A DNA stretch of 64,000 bases from Caldanaerobius fijiensis DSM 17918 (GTDB taxonomy: Bacteria; Bacillota; Thermoanaerobacteria; Thermoanaerobacterales; Caldanaerobiaceae): contig NZ_FQVH01000004.1 in NCBI RefSeq assembly GCF_900129075.1, forward strand, positions 1-64,000, given 5' to 3'. How positions within the stretch are numbered: position 1 is the first letter of the stretch; each line of letters begins with the position of its first letter. Positions 1-8,473 of the stretch are shown here, piece by piece. A program made the translations under genes and the position numbers. The notes beneath the pieces were generated by a model, which saw nothing but the letters and a program-made list of their open reading frames with translations, was not told the origin of the DNA and made no database searches.

Positions 1-1
1 G

Positions 2-58
2 GGTAAGCCCCATGAGATAAGTGGAGGCATTCCGCCAGAATATGGAAATAACAAGTGA
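2..58 (+). CDS. C-terminal tail of an unidentified protein
   Basis: The frame starting at base 2 stays open for 18 codons and ends with TGA at 56-58. The predicted end reads GKPHEISGGIPPEYGNNK. This looks like the end of a gene that begins before the window, but too little is visible to name a family. Base 58 is followed by AT-rich non-coding sequence and a lone ribosome-binding-site-like GGAGGG near 82 that leads only to a four-codon ORF. Confidence 0.35.
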   Translation, partial: GKPHEISGGIPPEYGNNK

Positions 59-202
59 GATTTATTAAGGTTACGATTTCGGAGGGAATATGAGTAAAAA
101 ATGATAATATAAGCCATAGAAGGTTCTTGTTGCAATGAGAAAATTGAAGAAAAACGGAGATATCGTGAGAAAATGAAAGATAATAGAGGGAGATGAATAA
201 AC

Positions 203-1015
203 ATGCTTCAGAAATCAGATGGTCAATGTTTGGTGCAGGAACAAGGGAAAACGACGCGCCTGGCCGTCCTGGCTGACCTCCATCTCCCCCAGGGCACGGA
301 ACGCCTCCGGCGAGCCGTAGCAGCTGTCGAAGCTGAGAAGGTAGATGCGGTGCTGGTCGCCGGTGATTTAACACAGCGCGGCGAAGAATGGGAGTATGCT
401 GAGTGGTTGCGGTGGAAGAAACGGTTCGCTGTCCCGGTTTTCTGTGTACCGGGCAACCATGATGTTGGGGACAAGGGAGAGGTAACCGGTGAACGGTTGG
501 CCCGGTACGAGAGCCAAGTGGGTCCTTCGTTCTTTGCTGTCAATGTAGGGGCAGTACGCGTGATCGGTCTCAACTCGCTCTTATTCGGTAGTGGGCTGGA
601 AAAGGAGGTGGAGCAGTGGGCATTTCTCAGTAGCGAACTGTGTCACCCAGCATCGGTACCGTTGTCGTCAGCGACATCTGTGACCACATTGAGTCAGTAC
701 AGGACAGACCGTCCGAGGGTTGTCTTCTTGCACCACCCGCCATTTCGGGTCCAGTTGGACGAGAAAGCTGATTACTGGAACATTGATCCTGAATCACGCC
801 GGCGACTCCTCGACCTATTCGAAGCGAATGAAGACCGGATTTGTGGGGTGTTGGCTGGCCACCTTCATTATCCAACTGCGCTTGCTTGGAACAATGTACC
901 AATTCTGGTGGCTCCAGCTGTTTCTTTTGGCCTTCCAGAGGGTAAGCAACCGGAGGGCTGGATGCTGGTAACCGTCACCGGAAATGCAGTTGACTTTGTG
1001 GTACGTGAGTTCTGA
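203..1015 (+). CDS. Calcineurin-like metallophosphoesterase
   Basis: A 270-residue cytoplasmic protein of the calcineurin-like (Icc/CpdA-type) metallophosphoesterase superfamily, which hydrolyses phosphodiesters or phosphomonoesters at a two-metal centre. The family motifs appear in order: DLH near residue 25, GDLTQRG near 54, GNHD near 85, a double His (FLHHPP) near 173 and GHLH near 220. The ATG at 203 follows GAGGGAG with usual spacing. There is no signal peptide or membrane segment. The substrate cannot be told. The gene is clearly richer in G+C and uses GCC/CTG/CGG-type codons more than the genes on either side, which suggests acquisition from a higher-GC donor. It stands alone between two AT-rich gaps. 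Confidence 0.85.
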   Translation: MLQKSDGQCLVQEQGKTTRLAVLADLHLPQGTERLRRAVAAVEAEKVDAVLVAGDLTQRGEEWEYAEWLRWKKRFAVPVFCVPGNHDVGDKGEVTGERLARYESQVGPSFFAVNVGAVRVIGLNSLLFGSGLEKEVEQWAFLSSELCHPASVPLSSATSVTTLSQYRTDRPRVVFLHHPPFRVQLDEKADYWNIDPESRRRLLDLFEANEDRICGVLAGHLHYPTALAWNNVPILVAPAVSFGLPEGKQPEGWMLVTVTGNAVDFVVREF

Positions 1016-1084
1016 TGAAATTTCACATACAAACAATTAATAAAAATCTCTGTGTGTTGCATTATATATTTTTGGGAAATTTTA

Positions 1085-1093
1085 TGATATAAT
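1085..1093 (+). promoter_or_regulatory. Extended -10 promoter element before the fucosidase
   Basis: TG-A-TATAAT at 1085-1093 is a perfect extended -10 box about 35 bases before the fucosidase start. No good -35 is seen at 17-bp spacing, as expected for an extended -10 promoter. The flank is very AT-rich. Confidence 0.5.
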
Positions 1094-1125
1094 TTAATTA
1101 ATTAATATAAAAGGGGGTTTGTTAC

Positions 1126-2349
1126 ATGGAAAATACTGGTGACAGAGAGCGCAGGCTTAAATGGTTTAAAGAAGCCAGATTTGGTATGTTTATTCACTGG
1201 GGATTGTATTCTCAACTTGGAAGGCATGAGTGGGTTATGAATCGTGAGCGCATACCTATTGAGGAATATGAAAAACTGGCGGACACATGGCATCCCAGGC
1301 CGAATGTAGCCAGGGAATGGGCAAGGCTTGCGAAAGAGGCTGGTATGAGGTACATGGTCATGACGACCAAGCACCACGAAGGATTCTGCCTTTTTGATTC
1401 AAAGCTTACCGACTATACTGCTGTCAAGAGAGGACCAGGCAGGGATCTTGTCGCAGAATATGTCGAAGCTGCCCGTGCCGAGGGTTTAAGGGTTGGCTTT
1501 TATTATTCGCTTATGGATTGGCATCATCCTGACGGTGCGCGTTGCAAATTCAATGAGGCTGCGAGGCGTAGATTTGTTGATTACATACATGGGCAGGTCA
1601 AGGAGCTTTGTACAAACTACGGTAAAGTGGATATTCTCTGGTATGATGTAAACTGGCCGCTTACTCCGGAGGAATGGGAAGCCGAGAAAATGAACGCCAT
1701 GGTAAGAAGCCTTCAGCCAGACATAATCATAAATGACAGGTCAGGTCTGCCTGAAGATTTTGGAACCCCTGAACAGCATATTACGCCGGCAAAAGAGGGA
1801 CGGGCGTGGGAGGTTTGCATGACATTTAACGATAGTTGGGGATATACACCGATCGATACAAACTATAAGAGTGCTTGGACTGTTATAAGCATGTTAAGAC
1901 AGGTAGCAGCAGGCGGAGGTAATCTCCTTTTAAATATAGGTCCTGCGCCCGATGGCAGTGTACCTGAACCCTGCATCAGAGCGTTAAGAGAAGTTGGTGA
2001 ATGGTTGAGAAAATATGGGGCGTCTATCTATGATGCGTCTGATCCGATGGAGCAGGAGTGGATGATAACAGGTGGCTTTACGCGCAAAGGCAATATCGTT
2101 TATTTCCACTGCAACCGCTGGCCGGGTAACCAGCTGGCCATAGGTGGGTTGCGCAACAAGGTTTTACGTGCAAGGTTTATGGGTGGCGATGATATTAGAT
2201 TTACACAGGAGAAAGACAGGCTTGTGCTTTATGATCTGCCAACGCTTCCCCCTGAGCCGCTGGATACTGTCATAGAACTTGAAGTCGAAGGTACTCCGCG
2301 TCAGGTATTGGGTGCCGGCTACAAGCTTTTGGAAGAGGTTAAGGATTAG
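1126..2349 (+). CDS. Alpha-L-fucosidase, GH29 family
   Basis: A 407-residue GH29-type alpha-L-fucosidase that would release L-fucose from oligosaccharides by a retaining mechanism. The N-terminal hallmark FGMFIHWGLYS (about residues 19-29) and TTKHHEGFCLF (about 84-94) build the sugar site. The Asp in DILWYDVNW near residue 173 is at the usual nucleophile position. No signal peptide is visible, so the enzyme is probably cytoplasmic and acts on imported fucosides. It is a little shorter than many GH29 enzymes and lacks an obvious extra C-terminal beta domain. The start ATG follows AAAAGGGGG. It is followed after 84 bases by a URO-D-family gene on the same strand, possibly one transcript. Confidence 0.88.
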   Translation: MENTGDRERRLKWFKEARFGMFIHWGLYSQLGRHEWVMNRERIPIEEYEKLADTWHPRPNVAREWARLAKEAGMRYMVMTTKHHEGFCLFDSKLTDYTAVKRGPGRDLVAEYVEAARAEGLRVGFYYSLMDWHHPDGARCKFNEAARRRFVDYIHGQVKELCTNYGKVDILWYDVNWPLTPEEWEAEKMNAMVRSLQPDIIINDRSGLPEDFGTPEQHITPAKEGRAWEVCMTFNDSWGYTPIDTNYKSAWTVISMLRQVAAGGGNLLLNIGPAPDGSVPEPCIRALREVGEWLRKYGASIYDASDPMEQEWMITGGFTRKGNIVYFHCNRWPGNQLAIGGLRNKVLRARFMGGDDIRFTQEKDRLVLYDLPTLPPEPLDTVIELEVEGTPRQVLGAGYKLLEEVKD

Positions 2350-2433
2350 CCTTCAAAAGTACAAGCGTTATAATTGTCCACTTGAGCTTATAAAGATAGA
2401 GGCAAAGATTAAAATTAGGGGAAGTGAATAAGG

Positions 2434-3480
2434 TTGAGCAGGCAATTAGCGCTGGATACCGTTTATCTAAAGTCCACCCCTCGTTTAGCTCATACAGAAT
2501 ATAGTTTGGAGTATCATACTGATTATATCCGTACCAAAACAGGTTTGGATCCATCTGACCCTGAGGCGGTCAAACGTTTATATAATCTATGGGATATCGA
2601 CTTTATATGGCATACTAATGACGGCCTGCATGGAGATTGGGCAAAATTTGGCAGGACTACGGATATGGGGCATGCTGAATATGCTGTTGATGGCAGCGAT
2701 AAACATGATCCTGCAGTATGCCCCTTTAATTCGCCTGAAGAAGTGTGGAGCTTTGATGCTGTGTCAGAGTATGGATTGCCTGATTTCAATGAGCAGGTGG
2801 CTGCATATGAAAATATAATTCAGCAAGCAAGGCAGGAATATCCCGATCAGTTGTTTACAGGAGGTTATTATAAAACTATTGTATCAGGAGCTATACAGGC
2901 GTTTGGTTGGGAGATGCTACTTTTGGGAGCATCAAATCCGTCAAAAATGGAAAAGGTTTTTGATAGCTTTTTCAGGTATACGCTTTTTCACATGGAGGCG
3001 TGGGCAAAGACGAGCGTTGAAGTGATAATTCAGCATGACGACTTTGTTTGGGCAAGTGGCCCTTTTATGCATCCTGATTATTATCGAAAAGTTATAATAC
3101 CACGTTATGCAGAGCTTTGGAAACCTCTGCATGCTGCTGGCAAAAAAGTATTATTCTGTTCTGATGGAAATTTCATGGAATTTGCTGAAGATATAGTGGC
3201 GGCTGGAGCTGATGGCTTAATTTTTGAACCCTGTAATGATTTTGAATTCATGGTGGAACGCTTCGGACAGGATATAGTGTTAATTGGAAGCTGTGTGGAC
3301 TGCAGGGACATGACATTTGGAAAGTGGGATGTTGTCCGTTCCCAGATAGATCGCACACTTGAATTAGCAAAGCACTGCCGCGGCTTGATATTTGCTGTGG
3401 GCAACCATTTACCTGCCAATATTCCCGATGATATGATGGATCGTTATATAGGGTATCTCAAGTCACACTGGAATAAATAA
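2434..3480 (+). CDS. Uroporphyrinogen decarboxylase (URO-D) family protein
   Basis: A 348-residue soluble protein with the overall pattern of the URO-D/MtaA/CmuA superfamily, a TIM-barrel fold. Such members outside heme operons are usually annotated as methyltransferase-like or of unknown substrate. Recognisable segments are the central GGYYKTIVSGAIQAFGWE region, a conserved Asp-rich loop (IIQHDDFVWASGPFM near residue 200) and a C-terminal barrel strand region (LFCSDGNFMEF, ADGLIFEPCNDFEF). The start is TTG at 2434 behind AGGGGAAG. No other heme genes are nearby, so true uroporphyrinogen decarboxylase activity is unlikely. Position after a fucosidase suggests an accessory metabolic role, but this is inference. 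Confidence 0.75.
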   Translation: MSRQLALDTVYLKSTPRLAHTEYSLEYHTDYIRTKTGLDPSDPEAVKRLYNLWDIDFIWHTNDGLHGDWAKFGRTTDMGHAEYAVDGSDKHDPAVCPFNSPEEVWSFDAVSEYGLPDFNEQVAAYENIIQQARQEYPDQLFTGGYYKTIVSGAIQAFGWEMLLLGASNPSKMEKVFDSFFRYTLFHMEAWAKTSVEVIIQHDDFVWASGPFMHPDYYRKVIIPRYAELWKPLHAAGKKVLFCSDGNFMEFAEDIVAAGADGLIFEPCNDFEFMVERFGQDIVLIGSCVDCRDMTFGKWDVVRSQIDRTLELAKHCRGLIFAVGNHLPANIPDDMMDRYIGYLKSHWNK

Positions 3481-3489
3481 TTGAGATGA

Positions 3490-4030
3490 AATTACCAAAC
3501 GTATGCGGAAAGGTACGAAGCCATCGGTGAAATGATTGTTGATATAATATTGTTTTTTACAACGATTGCGATTATAAAAGTTATAAATGTAAAACTATTA
3601 TGGCTCGTACCTTTGTTTTGTATCGTTTTTACTATTCTACCATTTACAATTCTACATTACAGGAAAGCTTAGCGGCAACAAGCTCTTCTGTACCTTATTT
3701 GTTTTATTATGTGTTAGAGGCCTTAGCATTTTTGGTATCGGTTTTCCAGATACAAAAAGGCAATATAGAGCCAGGCACAGCAGTAGCATCGATAAAGAAG
3801 CTTCAAGAAAATTTTTGGACGAGATAGAAAGATTAGCCAATGACAAGACTGTGATAATAATAACCCATGATCTTGGGACGATAACCAATGCAGACCAGAT
3901 AATAGTTCTTGAGAAAGGCAAGACAATAGAAAAAGGCGTGCACCATGAGCTTATGGAGCAAAAAGGATTGTATTATAAGCTGTTTATGGAACAGGAGAGA
4001 CCAGCTAATACTTGTCAAGAGACTTTTTAA
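3490..4030 (+). pseudogene. Remnant of an ABC exporter (membrane piece plus end of ATPase)
   Basis: Two pieces of one ABC exporter survive in different frames. From 3490 a frame reads NYQTYAERYEAIGEMIVDI and continues into two hydrophobic stretches, ending at a stop near 3671; this looks like part of a transmembrane domain. From about 3782 another frame starts at the D-loop (SSIDKEASRKF), runs through the H-loop region (IIITHDLGTI) and ends IEKGVHHELMEQKGLYYKLF before the stop at 4028-4030. Walker A, Q-loop, signature and Walker B are all missing. The gene is dead. Its 3' side abuts the IS110-type element. Confidence 0.7.
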
Positions 4031-4131
4031 AAAAGTAAAAAATTTTTTAGTTAAATGCAGTATTTAAATTAATCGCACAACAACAAAGCCACCTAAAAAT
4101 GGTAAAAAATAGCTGGCTTGAATGATAAAAT

Positions 4132-4145
4132 TGAACCTTGACAAC
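4132..4145 (+). repeat. Left inverted repeat of the IS110-type element
   Basis: TGAACCTTGACAAC lies seven bases downstream of the transposase stop codon and is repeated in inverted orientation at 5677-5690. Confidence 0.75.
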
Positions 4146-4151
4146 AAAATA

Positions 4152-5439
4152 TTAAGCCGTTTTTCCCCGTTGCTGTAACGCTTTAAGAACGAGTAATTTT
4201 TTATGTTCTTCAGGTGTTCTTAACACAAAAGGGCTTTGATCTCTCAACACGGCAAAAATGATATATACAAGCTTATGCATTACAGCAACTAAGGCGACTT
4301 TTTTAGGCTTAGAAGCAAGCTTTTGGTTGTAATATTCAAATAGTACCGGGTTAAATAATTCCTTGTTACATTTTTTCGTACGTTGGCCATTGCAGTAGTA
4401 TATAATACTCTCCTGAGTATTTTTGAACCTCTTTTGGACATTTTGTTCTTAGAACTTTTGAATTGTCCAGAATCCTTTTGAGAAGGATCGATACCGAAGA
4501 AAGCAACAAGCTGTTTAGGACTCTTAAAAGCCGAAAAGTCACCTATTTCACCAAGTATTGTAGCGGCTGTTATAGTATCTATACCAGGAATTGAATCTAA
4601 AAGTTCAATTGCTTTGCCGACATAGTCAGGATTATTTGTAATAATTTTATGTATTTCATTTTCAATCTGTTTTAAGTGGTCTTGAAATGTTTTAATTAAA
4701 GTAATGACAGTGTTTAAAAGAACATTGCTGCTAGAATGTTTGATGAATAAAGGTTTAACCTCATTTGCAATCTCTATAAGCTTGTCGTATTTGTTCAAAG
4801 ACCATTTTAAACCTTTACAGCTAGCCTTAGAGATAATTTCAACAAGCATATCCTTTGGAGCATTTAGTATATCTTCTGGTGTAGGATAAGTTGAGAGAAT
4901 CTCAAGTGCAGTTTTAGATGCTATGTTTCCGAAGATGTCATTGAACCCTGGGAACAATTCGTCCAAGATAGCAATTAGTTTATTTTTGTAAGCAGTACAG
5001 TCATCGGAAATATCATAATATTGCCTGCAGAGATTGCGAATGTCTAATATGGCTTCTACAGGCGTATTGGTAGGCTTGAGTTCCCTAAGCCTGTAGAGGA
5101 TAGCAATACGGTAAGCATCAACTTTATCATTTTTTACTTTCCTTACGTTGATATTTTTGATAGAATCAGTCTGGATGGGGTTAACTACAATAACCTCATA
5201 TCCAGAGTTTTTGAGGAAATGGAAAAGGAGTCTATGATAGTGTCCAGTAGCTTCCATGATAATTATGGGTGGCATAGCGAACTCCTTTTCCGCCTCTTTT
5301 AAAAGAGAGCAAGCTTTTCTAAAGTCGGATATGTTATGATGTCTCTCATTCTAGCGAATACTTTGTTGTCAGGGCTTAGGATGCACATATCACTGAATTT
5401 TTTACTAACATCAAAGCCAGCTATTGGTTGATTAGTCAT
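4152..5439 (-). pseudogene. IS110-family DEDD transposase, two frameshifts
   Basis: The intended start is ATG at 5439 (MTNQPIAGFDVSKK, giving the first Asp of the DEDD site). The reading frame must shift near 5345 to reach HHNISDFRKACSLLKEAEK and then MPPIIIMEATGHYHR (the Glu) and VRKVKNDKVDAYRIA (the Asp pair). The C-terminal domain includes SIPGIDTITAATILGEIGD, the helix-hairpin-helix part, and FFGIDPSQKDSG. A second shift near 4385 is needed to read FEYYNQKLASKPKKVALVAV and the normal end at 4152. Both shifts restore family-typical sequence, so they are real lesions or assembly errors rather than alternative ends. The enzyme would recombine DNA guided by a bridge RNA in active relatives. 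Confidence 0.85.
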
Positions 5440-5690
5440 AGTTATTAATCCCCTAACGAAAATATTTTGAAATAGGAAGATCCATTCCATTTCCCTGTAA
5501 GAATACAACCTTGCACGTGAAACGAGGAGCCAACGAAAGTTGGCCTCAACCAGCCAAAACGTAGAATCTTACACGGAATGGATTGATAGTCTCTATTACG
5601 AGTAATCTCTTTCATATAGAAAGAGTCTCTGGGAGGAGATGCATCAAACTTCCTATTCTGCAAGATATTATACTACGTTGTCAAGGTTCA
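5440..5690 (-). ncRNA. Candidate bridge-RNA region of the IS110-type element
   Basis: This non-coding flank upstream of the transposase has strong secondary-structure potential. A 9-bp helix pairs 5480-5488 (ATCCATTCC) with 5575-5583. Inside it is a GNRA-capped hairpin at 5524-5547 (GAGG, bulge, CCAAC-GAAA-GTTGG, CCTC). A third hairpin at 5607-5625 pairs CTCTTTC with GAAAGAG. Active IS110 relatives encode a structured bridge RNA in a non-coding end that specifies target and donor sites. The match here is by position and structure only; the guide loops were not identified. Confidence 0.4.
5677..5690 (-). repeat. Right inverted repeat of the IS110-type element
   Basis: GTTGTCAAGGTTCA is the exact complement of the 14-bp repeat at 4132-4145. 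It is followed directly by a small palindrome, GGCCAACAAGTTGGC-like, at about 5690-5705. Confidence 0.7.
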
Positions 5691-6269
5691 GGCCAACAAG
5701 TTGGCGAAGCTAAAGACTAGAGATAATTACAGAAGGGCGCTTTTCCCTAGGGGAAAGCATATTTAAACGAAATGCTTGATTTCTTCCTTCTTCACTGAAG
5801 GGGAGAAGGAGAAATGTTAAATATAGGTAACTCATTCAGTATTTTATTACTGAATTGTTACAACTATATCTTACAAGGGAGGAGGATTATTTGCATTAAT
5901 AGATAATGGCCAAATATTGGAATACTTAGCCGCTGGGAATGAAAATCTATTTTCGTGTTAAATAATCAATATTTTGCTTTGTGGAAAATTACTTTTTAGT
6001 CTATTTGTCACATGCCAAATTCAAGAAAAAATATAATAGTGTTTGATATGGAAATAAAGGCATTTTAAACATATATAGAAGAAAAATGGAGAAAAGGTAA
6101 GAAAACATGAAAAATATTTAAAAAATAGAAGAAAAGTGTTAGATATTCAGCAAATTTGGTTAAATTTGGACTTTGAAAAAGTTTTTATAAAGAAATATTA
6201 TAATTATAAAAAGAGATAGATTTAAAAAGAGTTGGAATAATAGCCTGGATGAGTGAAGGAGAGGAGAAA
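5691..6269. other. AT-rich gap with no supported gene
   Basis: About 580 bases between the insertion sequence and the next ABC exporter. It holds short palindromes (TTTCCC-TA-GGGGAAA near 5753) and a 15-codon stretch near 5893-5940 (ALIDNGQILEYLAAGN) that resembles part of the acetyltransferase fragment at 32.8 kb (ALIDNDEILGYLSCAP). I see no start codon or intact gene for it. The 3' half is very AT-rich and probably holds the promoter of the next gene. Confidence 0.5.
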
Positions 6270-8076
6270 ATGGCTAAAAAAGTAAAAGATAATATCTCGC
6301 AATTTCTCTATACCTTTAAATTGGTTTGGGAAGCCAGTCCATTTATAACAATATCACTTTTCTTCATTTCCCTTGTATCAGGTTTACAGTCTGTTGCATC
6401 TGCATGGGTAACTAAACTGCTTATAGATACAGTGGTCGTTAGCGTAAAGACCAATAATTGGATGGCACAATATCATAGAATTATATTTCTTGCATTATTA
6501 CAGTGCTATTTTTTTAATCTTGGAATCTAGTTTTGCTTTAAAAGATTTAGTCGATTCTCTGGCAGGAGATGTTATGTCAAATCATATAAGGTTAAAGATC
6601 ATGGATAAGGCACAAAGGGTGGATCAGGCATATTACGATATTCCGGAATATTACAACAAAATGGAAAACGCTATGAGAGAAGTCAGCTATAGACCTGTTA
6701 CAATAGTTTCTTCTTCATTTACTTTTTTCTCTTATTGTACTACTTTAATCAGTTATTCTATAGTTTTGATGAGATTTTCTCCATGGGTGCCGGTACTTGT
6801 TATATTGTCTTCAATACCTAATGGCATTGTTCAAAACAAATTTAAAGATAAGGTATTTGAAGTTACCAAAACCAAGGTTAAAGAAAGGCGGCAGATGAAC
6901 TATCTTTCCAATATGGTTACCTCAAAAGATTTCTCAAAAGAAATACGCTTATTTGGTATCGGCAATTATATTGTTTCTAGATATAAAAACGTTTTTAATA
7001 AATACTTTGTGGCTTATAAAGGTACATTGGTTAAAAGTAGCCTATGGAATTTTATGACGTCGTTACTCATAATGGGCGTAATAGGTGCCTTAAGCGTATG
7101 GTTGGGCATATCAGCACTTAAAGGGTATATTTCCCTGGGTGATTTTTCGCTTTATACTTCGTCGCTTTTCAATATACACGGTTACATTAATATGGTCATT
7201 ACAGTAGGTGCTTTTGTCGCTCAAGGGAATCTCTACATAGGGAATCTACGCGCGTTTCTTGAACAAAAATCCCATCTTTATGAGACATCTAAAAAGATTA
7301 AACCCAGGAGATCAGGTGAACATTATATAAAATTTGAGAATGTATCCTTTAAGTATCCGGGTACAGATAGATACGTATTAAAAGATATAAATCTTGAGAT
7401 ATACCCTGGCGAAACAATAGCCCTGGTAGGTCTGAATGGTGCGGGTAAATCTACTCTTGTAAAGCTTTTGATCCGTTTATATGACCCGACGGAAGGTCGA
7501 ATTCTGCTGGATGATATAGATTTAAAAGAATATGACATAGAAGCCTTACGCTCTCTGTATGGAGTAGTATTTCAGGATTTTTGCCGTTACGCCTTTACTG
7601 TGGAGGAAAATATTGCCATAGGTGATATAGATAATATAAGAGATAAAGATAGAATTTATGAAGCGGCAGTAAAAAGCAAAGCTGACGAGTTTATAAGAAA
7701 TCTTCCCAGGGGCTATGAAACAAGTTTGACGCGGGAGTTTGAAGATGACGGTATAGAGTTATCAATAGGCCAGTGGCAGAAATTAGCCCTTGCCAGAGCC
7801 TTTTTCCGCGATGCCGATATACTGATTCTGGATGAGCCCACAGCATCTCTCGATGTAGAAGCTGAATATGAGGTGTTTAAGCTGTTTGACCAGCTGAGAG
7901 AAAACCGGACAACGGTATTCATTTCCCATCGGCTTTCCAGCGCCACAATCGCATCAAAGATTGTGTTTATTAAGGATGGAATGATTTCAGAAGTGGGTAC
8001 TCATAGAGAGTTGATGGAGAAAGGAGGCGACTACGCTCGACTGTTTAAAATGCAGGCAGAAAGGTATCAAGAATAA
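6270..8076 (+). pseudogene. ABC exporter (membrane plus ATPase domains), one frameshift
   Basis: A nearly complete half-transporter of about 600 residues interrupted by one frameshift. ATG at 6270 follows GGAGAGGAG. The first part (MAKKVKDNISQF and first membrane helices) runs into a stop at 6528-6530. A seven-T run at 6509-6515 explains the break: removing one T continues into AIFLILESSFALKDLVDSL and the rest. The ATPase domain is complete, with Walker A GLNGAGKST, signature LSIGQWQK, Walker B ILILDEPTASLD and H-loop ISHRL. It resembles exporters of peptides, lantibiotics or lipids; the substrate is unknown. It could be a sequencing error, a phase-variable tract or a genuine pseudogene. Confidence 0.8.
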
Positions 8077-8118
8077 GGTTATTAAATATTATTTTATATA
8101 TAGAGGGAGGTTTTCAAT

Positions 8119-8427
8119 ATGGAAAAGGTGGTCAACAACGTAATAAAAGAGGACTTGAGGTGTTCTTTTTGCGGGAATACTCAGGAAGATGGTCACAGGC
8201 TTGTGGCAGGCCCTAATGTGTTTATATGTGACCAATGTATAGTTTCTTGTTTGATGATGTTACATAAGTTTGATGTTCAAGTGATAAACAAGCAAAACAT
8301 AAAAAGATATAAGGTAGATCTGGGTGAAGACGTCATACACGGCGGTAATGTCAGCAAATGTCCGAAATGTAACACCTATATAATTTACACAGAGCCATCT
8401 CCTTTAAAACATAGTTGCGATGATTAG
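8119..8427 (+). CDS. Small protein with ClpX-type C4 zinc finger
   Basis: A 102-residue protein whose N-terminal half is a ClpX-type zinc-binding domain: CSFCGNTQ near residue 14 followed by [14 protein letters not shown] near residue 32. In ClpX this domain binds substrates and adaptors. Here there is no AAA+ module after it, so it is a stand-alone domain, possibly an adaptor or regulator. The C-terminal part has a second Cys/His set (CPKC near residue 84, then H and C near the end) that could bind another zinc. ATG at 8119 follows GAGGGAGG. It sits 42 bases after the broken exporter. Confidence 0.8.
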   Translation: MEKVVNNVIKEDLRCSFCGNTQEDGHRLVAGPNVFICDQCIVSCLMMLHKFDVQVINKQNIKRYKVDLGEDVIHGGNVSKCPKCNTYIIYTEPSPLKHSCDD

Positions 8428-8473
8428 CCATTTAGGAGATGTAAAGATCAAGAATGAGAGGAGCTTTTGTATT

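Larger units (their letters stand above)
4132..5690 (-). mobile_element. IS110-family insertion sequence, inactivated
   Basis: The element is bounded by a 14-bp perfect inverted repeat, TGAACCTTGACAAC at 4132-4145 and its complement at 5677-5690, giving about 1.56 kb. It contains one DEDD-type transposase gene on the minus strand, now broken by two frameshifts, and about 240 bases of non-coding sequence upstream of that gene with several hairpins. The true outer ends may lie slightly beyond the repeats, since in this family inverted repeats, when present, are often subterminal. No target-site duplication was seen, which is normal for IS110-type elements. Confidence 0.75.

Noticed and set aside
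95-109. Four-codon ORF (MSKK) after GGAGGG
   Set aside because: The ribosome site is good but the frame closes at once and nothing downstream continues it in another frame; too little to call a gene or pseudogene.
3600-3827. 75-codon plus-strand ORF
   Set aside because: Its frame does not match the exporter pieces recognised in the other two frames; it is a by-product of the decayed ABC gene.
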